From assembly GCF_014217255.1 (NCBI RefSeq), contig NZ_CP059404.1, positions 1,426,001 through 1,490,000 of the forward strand: a DNA stretch of 64,000 bases. The letters are read 5' to 3'. The translations under genes and the position numbers were made by a program. Under the pieces are notes generated by a model, which did not search any database, was not told the origin of the DNA, and saw only the letters and a list, made by a program, of their open reading frames with translations. This DNA is from Corynebacterium incognita. GTDB taxonomy: Bacteria; Actinomycetota; Actinomycetes; Mycobacteriales; Mycobacteriaceae. Positions 56,828 through 64,000 of the stretch are shown in pieces. Each line of letters starts with the position of its first letter. Position 1 is the stretch's first letter.

Positions 56828-56995
56828 AAAATTGTAGGCCAGCAATATCCAATATATTTCGCTGTGTTTGTGGGAAACTCTGCGGACGCCGTTAACTTTT
56901 CGTCGTCTGTTTCCCATGATTCAAGTGCTGAATGCCTTTTATGGCGTCGCCCTGGAAGGTTGATACACGTGGGCGAAAAGGGGGCTAGATCCTGA

Positions 56996-57702
56996 ATTGG
57001 TGCGTCGGCAGTCAACGAATGCGGCGGCCCGCCGGCGCGCAACAAATTGATTGCAGGGTTGGCGCGGAAGTCTTTGCAGGCGCAGTGGGGGATTTCCATC
57101 GCTGAGGAGCTTCGCGACACCGTGAACAAGCTCCTGGCCGGCGACATGCACACGCCCGGCTTTGATCTCATCCTCGGGCTGACGGAATGCGCCCGGGAGG
57201 CGTCGCGGCTGGATTGGGCGGGGCAGATGACCGATGATCAGCTCTCGCAGTGGCTCGCCTACGAGAATGAAATGGTGCAAAACGCGGCGCTAGAAAACCC
57301 GACGGCGCTGTTTACCGGTGACAGGCCGACATTCTTCGCGAAGTGGCTGGAACGCTACAACGATGAGCGCTTTCTCGCGATGGCGCCGATGATTCCGCGC
57401 ACCACCCGCGCCTGGGACATCGCGCGTGGCGTCAATATTTCGTCCTTGGCGGTGCTGGGGACATGATCAAGCCGGAGGAGCTGGCTGACATCCAACGCCG
57501 CGCGCTCGTGGAGACACGCAAGTACTTCACCAGCTGGGCGGATTACGCGGCGAGCTTCTGGTACGGCCGCGCCATCTGGGCTAGCGACGAGGACACGATG
57601 GAGGAGTACCTCGCCGACATGGGCACGTTCGCAAGCGATCTGGAAACCGCCCTGCTGGCGCAGAATTCGCCGTGGGTGCGTTTCCCGCTGCACGCTGCCT
57701 AG
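56996..57702 (+). pseudogene. DUF1266-like gene broken by a frameshift in a G-run
   Basis: The first frame (to 57466) contains LQAQWGISIAEELRDTVNKL, LTECAREASRLDW and TTRAWDIARGVN, the last being a DUF1266 landmark; it ends abruptly after SSLAVLGT. The continuation IKPEELADIQRRALVETRK and FTSWADYAASFWYGRAIW (SWxxxxxxYxxGR-like) is in the next frame, from 57463 to 57702. One extra G in the G4 run at 57457-57460 would join them into one domain. The N-terminus is also unclear: 56993 is a stop, and a second frame before 57046 reads GLDPELVRRQSTNAAARRR, so another shift is possible. Role of DUF1266 proteins unknown. Confidence 0.62.
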
Positions 57703-57737
57703 ACCCCTCGAGCACAGCACACTAGACAAGTACGCTG

Positions 57738-57774
57738 CCCCCGGCACCACCGCGCGAAGCGAAGGCGCCGGGGG
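57738..57774 (-). terminator. GC-rich hairpin downstream of fas
   Basis: CCCCCGGC/GCCGGGGG stem behind the FAS stop; a second stem CCCGCTAT/ATAGCGGG (57788-57815) spans the stop codon. There is no T-tract, so termination is uncertain. Confidence 0.35.
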
Positions 57775-57800
57775 CGGCGGCGTCCCACCCGCTATGGGGT

Positions 57801-60800
57801 TTAGTCGATAGCGGGGTACGTTCCGTCGGCGGTCAGGCGGACGTCGTCGCCGAGGAGCATGTTGATTTCCGCTGCTTTGTCGGCGTCCACGGCGCCATAG
57901 CCGTCGATGGTCACCGTGCCGCTGGCGGCGGGCAGGCGACGGGATTCGATGGTCTCGAACAGTGCCGTGCGGCCCACCATGCCGGCCTCGAAGCGGGCCG
58001 CGCCGCGGCGCAGTCGCTCGTTGGCCTGCTCGCGCCAGGTCTGTGCTGCGTCCTCGCCGCGCTGCTGCGCGACGGCGGCCTCAAAGACGCCCGGGTGCGC
58101 GTAGGCGATGAGCGCCGAGACGTGGCCGAAGCCCAGCGACGTCAGCGCCGCCGCCTTCACCGGCTTGCCTGCTGCGCCGAGGTTGAGCGGGCTGCGCAGC
58201 CAAACGAGATTCTTGGCCTTCGGCTCGATGAGCGGGTCCACGCAGTCCAGCGACACGTTCGCCGGCACCACGCCGGTGCGGAAGATGTCGATGATGCCGC
58301 CCGTCTGGAACAGCGCCGCACCCGCCTTGGAGTGGCCGGTCAGCGTCTTCTGGGAGACCACGAACATTGGCTGGTCAGCGTCCCGCCCGATGGCCGGCCA
58401 CAGGATGGAGTGCAGCTCGGACTCGTTCGGGTCGTTGGCGTTGGTGGAGGTGTCGTGCTTGGACAGGACCGAGACGTCGTTTGGCGTCAGCCCCAGCCCG
58501 CGCAGGCCACGGGCCAGCGGGGAGTTCTCGCGGCCGCGTCCGGCCCCGAGCGCGCCGAGGCCCGGCGCCGGGATGGAGGTGTGCGCGCCGTCGCCATACG
58601 ATGCCGCGTGCGCCACCACGCCGTAGACCGGCAGGCTCAAATCGGCGGCCAGGGAGCCACGCACCAGCAGCACGGTGCCGCCGCCTTCGCCTTCGAGGAA
58701 GCCGCCGCGGCGGCGGTCGTTGGCGCGCGAGATGAAGCGGTCGTCGATGCCCTGGTCGGTCATCTTCTTCGTCTCGGCGGTGGCGTTCATGTCGCCGAAG
58801 CCGGTCAGGGATTCCACCTGGACGTCGTCGATGCCGCCGGCGACCACGACGTCGGCCTTGCCCAGGGCAATCTTGTCTACGCCCTCCTCGATGGAGACCG
58901 CGGCGGTCGCGCAGGCGCCAATCGGGTGGATCATGGAGCCGTAGCCGCCCACCAGGGACTGCATGGTGTGCGCCGCGATGACGTTTGGCAGCGCTTCCTG
59001 CAGGATGTCGGACGGGCGTTCCTCACCGAGGAAGCGGGTCACGAACACCTTGTGCAGGGATTCCATGCCGCCGATGCCGGTGCCCTGGGTGGTTGCCACC
59101 TGGCCCGGGTGGATGGCCTGCAGCAGTTCCACGGGGCTGAAGCCAGCCTGGGTGAACGCATCGACGGCCGTGACGAGGTTCCACACCGCCATGCGGTCGA
59201 GCGAGTCGAGCATATTGGCGGGGATGCCCCACTTGGAGGCGTCGAAGTCGTCCGGCATCTGCGCGGCCACGGTGCGGGTGAGCGTTGCCTTGCGCGGCAC
59301 CTTGGCGGTCGCGCCCTGAAGTCGGGTGACTACCCATTCGCCGTCTTCTTCGTGGATGCGCGTCATCTCCGGGTCGGCGTCGAGGATGTCGCGCGCCTCG
59401 GCCTCGGTGGCCACGGTGAAGGTGATGTCGCGGTCCAGGAACACGGTGGTCAGGTCGATTGAGCCCTGGTCCACGAGGTGGTACTTGTCGGTGAGGGGGC
59501 GCACGCCGGCGCGGGCGACGACCTCGTCGCGGAAGCGGTCGTAGATGTCTTCCTCGGCGATCTCGGTGCCTTCGGCGTCGTACCAACCCGGCTGCGGATC
59601 CTCGGCCCAGGTGATGAGTCCGGTCATCCAGGCCAGCTCGAGCACGCCGGCGGCGGTGAGTTCCACGGTGCCGTCGCGTTGCAGGCCGTGCTCGGCCTCG
59701 AAGCGGGTGCGGCCGGAGCCCCAGGAGGACACCTCGCCGACACCGGCGATGACCACCATGTCCGCAAGCTTCGTGGTGACCTCGCCCACCTCGATGCGTT
59801 CTGGTTGTACCGGCTGGACCGGGCTCGGCAGGGCGCGGATCTGCGCCGGGCTTTCCGACGCCTCTTCTGCCGCAGCGTCCGCCTCATCGAGCGACGCGGC
59901 GAGCGCAGAGATGGAGACCGGGCTGCTGCCGAGGCCGCCAGTGAGATCCAGGGTGAGGGGCTCGGTGGCGGCGGCCTCACGGGAGCGTCGGGAAGCCAGG
60001 GAGATGAGCTTGTCGGAGATTTCTTCCGGGTCCCAGACGTGGATGCCGGCCTGCTCGGCGGCTGGGATGAGGGCGTCGTTGCCGCCCATGAGGTTGGTAC
60101 CGGCGACCCAGCCGATGGTGGCTTGGGCCAGGGTGACGCCCTGCGGCCAGCCGGCTTCGGCGGACCACTTGGCCAGGATGGCGTCGAGGGCGGCCTTGGT
60201 CTCGCCGTAGGCGCCGTCGCCGCCGAACATGCCGCGGTTCGGGGAACCCGGCAGCACCACGTGGCAGCGCGTGTCGACGTCGCGTTGCGCCAGCTCGGAG
60301 AGACCCGCGATGGTGCGCTCGACGGACCAGAGCAGCAGGCGGGCCTGGTTCTCGGCGGCGGGGCCGGCGTCGGCAAGTGCGCCGGACACGCTCGGGGCGG
60401 CGAATGGGAAGGCGAGTGTCGGGGTGAGCGCCGGCTTGAGGATCTTCACCTCGTTGCCCACGGATTCCTTCTGCTCGGTGCCGATCCAGTCGATGAGCGC
60501 GTCGACGTCGCGGAAGCTGGTGAGGTTGGCGGGCACCAGCCACAGGGCCGCGCCGGGGGCGGCGTGGCGGGCGTAGAGCGTGCGGGCGAATTCCTTCCGC
60601 GACTGGCTGACGCGGGAGGCGGTCATGATGACGGTCGCGCCGCCTTCGAGCAGGCGCTCGACCAACGCGGTGGCGATGGAACCCGGGGCTGCACCGGTGA
60701 CCAGTGCGACGTCGTCGACGAATTCCAGGCCCGGGGTCTGCTGCGCGGCGGCAGCAATCTCGTTGAGTGCGGTGGCCTGCTCGGGGCGTTGCGTCGCCCA

Positions 60801-63800
60801 CCATTGCGCCTGGCGGGCGATGGTGTCGCCGGTGCCAGTGAAGCGGGTGGCGGGCAGCTCGGTCTCACCCAGGGCGACGCGGGCGAGGTCCTCGCGGGCG
60901 GAGGCCCAGCGGTCGTCGAACAGCACGGCGCGCTTGGCGTCGAAGGACGGGGTGACCGTCTTCAGCCAGCCGGCGCCGAGTTCGGCTTCGACGGCGTCGA
61001 AGAGTTCGGTGTCCGGCAGCTCCTGCTCCGGGACCTCGGGGGTCAGGCCGAGCTGGTCCAGGACGGTGCGGGCCGCGGTGGCCAGCACGCCGTCCTCGCC
61101 GGTGACGGTGGCGGCGAAGGCGTCGAGGGCCGCGGAGTCCACGACGGCACCGCCTGCGCCGGAACCGCCGGCGTTGAGGGAGACAGACACGCCGTGGGCG
61201 GCCGCGACCTGCTCGACGGCGGCGTCGATGAGCGCGTCGAGGTCCTTCTTGCTGGTGGCGCCGGTCGGGATGGTGGCGAGGCTGCCGCCGCGGACGGAGT
61301 CCTCGTCGCGGGTGCCCAACAGGATCTCGGCCTCGACGTGGGAGACCCAGGACGCGTCTAGGCCCCAGGCGCCGGTGACGCGCTCGCCGATGTGGGCGGG
61401 CTTGACGCCGGTCGGGCCGGTGAGCTGGCGCAGGCGTGCGGTGATGGCCTCGCCCAGCACGCTGCCGAACGGCGCGTAGCTCGGGGCGGCGGCGTTGACG
61501 CGCTCGCGCAGCGTGGCAACGTCCGCGTCCGCGGCGCCATCAATAGCGGAGACGCCGAGCTCGGCTGACATGTCCATGAGCAGCTGGTTGCGGCGCGAGG
61601 ACACACCGTTGGTGAGCTCTTCGACGGTATCGGAGTCCGCGATCTGCTCGATGCGGATCTTGTTCTGGAAGGCAAACAGCACCATGATGGCCTGCGCCGC
61701 CTTGAACGGCAGGGCTGGGGCGTCAGCGCCGGAGCCGCCGGCCGCGGGAGCCGACGCAGCCGCTGGAGTAGCCGCAGGCTCCGCCGGGGCAGTGGCCTCG
61801 GTCACCCCACCCGCTTCTGGGTTGTCTGGGGTTTCTGGGGCGTTCGGGGTGTCCCCGGCCTCGGAGTCGCCGTCGGCCGCTGCTTCTGGAGCGGCGGGTG
61901 CGGCGGTGACGTCGGCGAGCATGACCTGGTCTTGGTCGCGCTCGACGTTGAACACCGGCAGCTCGACCCCGGCCTGCGAGCCGTTCGTCGAGCGCAATGC
62001 GGACATGGTGCGCTTGGCCATGTTGGTCAGCGTCGGGGAGGCGGCGAGGCCGACCTCGACGAGCTGATCCACGGCGTCGAGAAGCACCTTCTGGGTCTCA
62101 ATCCAGCGCACCGGGGACGCGAACTGCCAGGACAGCAGCTCGATCATGAGGAGACGGGCCAGTTCTTGGTCGTCCATGTCGGTGGCGGTGACGCCGCGCA
62201 GGCGCTCGGACGGCGCGACCTCCAGGATGGCGTCGATGAAGTCTTGGGTCAGCTCGAACGGGCGGGCCACCAGGTTCGGCACGTAGCGGCCGACGAGTGC
62301 ATCCAGGTCCAACTCGCGCGGCAGCAGGGCGTCCAGCTTGCCCGCGAAGTCCTCCACGCCGGGGTGCAGGACCGCGGAGTGGAACGGCACGTCGATGCCC
62401 GGCACCATGACGAACGCGCGCTCGTGCACCGCCGCGGCCTTGGCCTGCAGGGCCTTAAGCCCTGCCTTGGTACCCGCGATGGAGTACTGCTGGCCCGGGA
62501 TGTTGTAGTTGACGATTTCCAGGAACTCACCGGTCTCGGCGGCCACGCCGTCGACGTAGCCCTGCACGTCGTCCGCGCCCACGCCGATCATGTTCGGACG
62601 CAGCGCGCCCATGGCGTAGTTGGAGTTGCCGTGCTCGTCGCGTGGTACCAGGGAGCCCATGGCGGAACCGCGGGAGTAGACCACGTCGATGACCGCTTCC
62701 AGGTCAAAGATATTCGCTAGCGATGCCAGCGCGGTGTACTCACCCAGCGAGTGGCCGGCGTACATGGCCCCGGAAGCGATTGCGTCAGCTTCTCGCAGGC
62801 GCTCGGTCTGCGCGTACGCCACGACAGCCAGCGCCACCTGCGTGAATTGCGTCAGGTGCAGCACGCCGTTCGGGTGGCGGAAGGTGGTGCCGCGCACGGT
62901 GAGTTCGGTCGGGTTCTCGTCGATGATCTGGCGGATGGAGAAGCCCAAAGCGTCCCGGGTGTGCGCGTCCGCGCGGCGCCAGATTTCGCGCGCTGCAGCG
63001 GAAGCGTCGCGGTCGCCCGCGCCCATGCCCTCGGCCTGGATGCCCTGGCCTGGGTAGATGTAGGCGGTCTTGGGCTGTGCGAGCAGCGCCTGGCCGACGG
63101 AGACGACCTCGCCGTCGATGCGGCAGGTGACCTCCAGGGCCGCGTGGATGCCCTTGCGGCCAACGCGCTCGACGGTGATCTCCACGACGTCGTTCAGTTG
63201 CACCATGCCGTACATGGAGTAGGTCCAGCCCACCACGGTGCCGTGCTTGGCGGCCAGGTGCTGGGCGGTGGCGGACAGCCACATGCCGTGGACCAGCGGC
63301 GCGGACAGGTTCACCAGCTGCGCGGCGTTGGTGGAGGTGTGGATCGGGTTGTAGTCGCCGGAGACTAGCGCGAACGGCGTCATGTCGCTCGGCGCGGTGA
63401 CCTCGGCGCGGTCGATGAAGGAGCGCGGGGTGTCCACGATCTTGGTCGAGGACTTACCGCCGCCGAACTCCGGGGCCGGGGTCGGCACCGCGGTGCCCTG
63501 GGCACGGCCGCGGATGGCGAAGCGCTGCATCTGCGTGGCGACGATCTCGTCCCCGCTACGCAGCTCCAGTTCCACGGTGACGATGCGCCCGGAGACAGAC
63601 TCGTCGATGGCGGTGCACTTGGAGGTGACGTCGATGGTGCGGCCGTCGGCAAGCTCGTGCAGCGGCACGCGCACGTCCACCACGTGGTTGAGGTGCACCG
63701 CGTTGAGCAGGCCCTCGATGACGGGGTAGCCGTCCTCCAGCAAGCCGGAGCCGAGTGCGGTGTAGATGGCCGGCCAGCATGGGCCCACCAGCACGTCAGG

Positions 63801-64000
63801 GGTGCCCACCGGTAGGTCGCCGGCCTTCTCGCTCACGGACTCGCCCAGGCCCGCGCCGGTGACGTTGGTGTGGGCGGACAGCAGGGATGCCGGGAAGGTG
63901 AACGAGTACTCGGCCACGCCGAACGGCGCGTCCGCAGACTGGGAGCCTTCGATGATGCGCGGCATGGACTCGATGTGGTCGCCGTTCTCGCTCACCGAAC
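57801..64000 (-). CDS. fas: Type I fatty acid synthase, C-terminal two thirds (5' end outside window)
   Basis: Multifunctional cytosolic FAS-I; at least 2065 of about 3000 residues are present and the frame runs off the window edge. Numbering from GTG 63995: the rest of the dehydratase hot-dog domain with ALVSGDYNPIHTS near 207; malonyl/palmitoyl transferase from about 310 with YPGQGIQAEGMG and GHSLGEY (Ser416); a Pro/Ala linker at about 690-760; ACP with GVSSRRNQLLMD (phosphopantetheine Ser799/800); ketoreductase about 1080-1330 with LVTGAAPGSIATALVERLL; ketosynthase about 1430-2000 with GACATAAVSIEEG (Cys1695), KHDTSTNANDP and TLTGHSKAGAAL His residues. Corynebacteria use FAS-I to make mycolate and membrane acyl chains. 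No catalytic residue looks lost. Confidence 0.95.
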   Translation of the reverse strand, partial: SVSENGDHIESMPRIIEGSQSADAPFGVAEYSFTFPASLLSAHTNVTGAGLGESVSEKAGDLPVGTPDVLVGPCWPAIYTALGSGLLEDGYPVIEGLLNAVHLNHVVDVRVPLHELADGRTIDVTSKCTAIDESVSGRIVTVELELRSGDEIVATQMQRFAIRGRAQGTAVPTPAPEFGGGKSSTKIVDTPRSFIDRAEVTAPSDMTPFALVSGDYNPIHTSTNAAQLVNLSAPLVHGMWLSATAQHLAAKHGTVVGWTYSMYGMVQLNDVVEITVERVGRKGIHAALEVTCRIDGEVVSVGQALLAQPKTAYIYPGQGIQAEGMGAGDRDASAAAREIWRRADAHTRDALGFSIRQIIDENPTELTVRGTTFRHPNGVLHLTQFTQVALAVVAYAQTERLREADAIASGAMYAGHSLGEYTALASLANIFDLEAVIDVVYSRGSAMGSLVPRDEHGNSNYAMGALRPNMIGVGADDVQGYVDGVAAETGEFLEIVNYNIPGQQYSIAGTKAGLKALQAKAAAVHERAFVMVPGIDVPFHSAVLHPGVEDFAGKLDALLPRELDLDALVGRYVPNLVARPFELTQDFIDAILEVAPSERLRGVTATDMDDQELARLLMIELLSWQFASPVRWIETQKVLLDAVDQLVEVGLAASPTLTNMAKRTMSALRSTNGSQAGVELPVFNVERDQDQVMLADVTAAPAAPEAAADGDSEAGDTPNAPETPDNPEAGGVTEATAPAEPAATPAAASAPAAGGSGADAPALPFKAAQAIMVLFAFQNKIRIEQIADSDTVEELTNGVSSRRNQLLMDMSAELGVSAIDGAADADVATLRERVNAAAPSYAPFGSVLGEAITARLRQLTGPTGVKPAHIGERVTGAWGLDASWVSHVEAEILLGTRDEDSVRGGSLATIPTGATSKKDLDALIDAAVEQVAAAHGVSVSLNAGGSGAGGAVVDSAALDAFAATVTGEDGVLATAARTVLDQLGLTPEVPEQELPDTELFDAVEAELGAGWLKTVTPSFDAKRAVLFDDRWASAREDLARVALGETELPATRFTGTGDTIARQAQWWATQRPEQATALNEIAAAAQQTPGLEFVDDVALVTGAAPGSIATALVERLLEGGATVIMTASRVSQSRKEFARTLYARHAAPGAALWLVPANLTSFRDVDALIDWIGTEQKESVGNEVKILKPALTPTLAFPFAAPSVSGALADAGPAAENQARLLLWSVERTIAGLSELAQRDVDTRCHVVLPGSPNRGMFGGDGAYGETKAALDAILAKWSAEAGWPQGVTLAQATIGWVAGTNLMGGNDALIPAAEQAGIHVWDPEEISDKLISLASRRSREAAATEPLTLDLTGGLGSSPVSISALAASLDEADAAAEEASESPAQIRALPSPVQPVQPERIEVGEVTTKLADMVVIAGVGEVSSWGSGRTRFEAEHGLQRDGTVELTAAGVLELAWMTGLITWAEDPQPGWYDAEGTEIAEEDIYDRFRDEVVARAGVRPLTDKYHLVDQGSIDLTTVFLDRDITFTVATEAEARDILDADPEMTRIHEEDGEWVVTRLQGATAKVPRKATLTRTVAAQMPDDFDASKWGIPANMLDSLDRMAVWNLVTAVDAFTQAGFSPVELLQAIHPGQVATTQGTGIGGMESLHKVFVTRFLGEERPSDILQEALPNVIAAHTMQSLVGGYGSMIHPIGACATAAVSIEEGVDKIALGKADVVVAGGIDDVQVESLTGFGDMNATAETKKMTDQGIDDRFISRANDRRRGGFLEGEGGGTVLLVRGSLAADLSLPVYGVVAHAASYGDGAHTSIPAPGLGALGAGRGRENSPLARGLRGLGLTPNDVSVLSKHDTSTNANDPNESELHSILWPAIGRDADQPMFVVSQKTLTGHSKAGAALFQTGGIIDIFRTGVVPANVSLDCVDPLIEPKAKNLVWLRSPLNLGAAGKPVKAAALTSLGFGHVSALIAYAHPGVFEAAVAQQRGEDAAQTWREQANERLRRGAARFEAGMVGRTALFETIESRRLPAASGTVTIDGYGAVDADKAAEINMLLGDDVRLTADGTYPAID

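Overview
The window is chromosomal DNA of a high-GC mycolic-acid bacterium, almost certainly a Corynebacterium. The evidence is two secreted corynomycolyltransferases, a type I fatty acid synthase, an RmlC-RmlD fusion, a RamB regulator beside sdhCAB, many leaderless promoters (TANNNT about 7 nt before ATG or GTG), and gene order shared with M. tuberculosis Rv3644c-Rv3671c and Rv0475-Rv0482. I cannot name the species.

Layout. 0-8 kb: the 3' part of a MarP-type periplasmic protease, a dipeptide/oligopeptide ABC importer (binding lipoprotein, two permeases, one fused double ATPase), an EphE-like hydrolase and a holin-family membrane protein. 8-17 kb: an Rv3662c-like protein, a HAD phosphatase, a 6C small RNA, two perfect DnaA boxes, then the ssd-tadA-tadB-tadC-pilin-tadE-tadG operon and an MrfA-like helicase. 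17-25 kb: cspA, a DedA protein, topA, a DUF418 protein, a membrane adenylate cyclase, holB and tRNA-Thr(CGU). 25-31 kb: an acyl-CoA synthetase, a secreted SGNH esterase, mycothiol-dependent formaldehyde dehydrogenase with an MBL partner, and a CcdA/26-aa microprotein/DsbA-like set. 31-38 kb: rmlA, a siderophore-interacting-protein remnant, rmlCD, rmlB, a DUF222-HNH protein, an orphan TipAS domain and an M1 peptidase. 38-48 kb: two mycolyltransferases, a 36-aa porin-like ORF, lpd, ramB and sdhCAB. 48-58 kb: DUF445, an HbhA-position protein, DUF2516, a degenerate DeoC-like protein, the DUF2505-methyltransferase-LmeA operon, murB, DUF1707, a second HNH protein and a cluster of decayed genes. 58-64 kb: the C-terminal two thirds of FAS-I.

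How the genes fit together. Much of the window builds or modifies the envelope: dTDP-rhamnose for the arabinogalactan linker, mycolate transfer, fatty acid synthesis, MurB, LmeA-like and extracytoplasmic disulfide formation. Central metabolism (lpd, ramB, sdhCAB) and its control are adjacent. A GlxR-like site lies upstream of sdhC, and an adenylate cyclase that could supply cAMP lies 20 kb away. There is no prophage, insertion sequence or CRISPR array. The accessory parts are the two HNH genes, the orphan TipAS, the SIP remnant and the frameshifted cluster at 55.9-57.7 kb.
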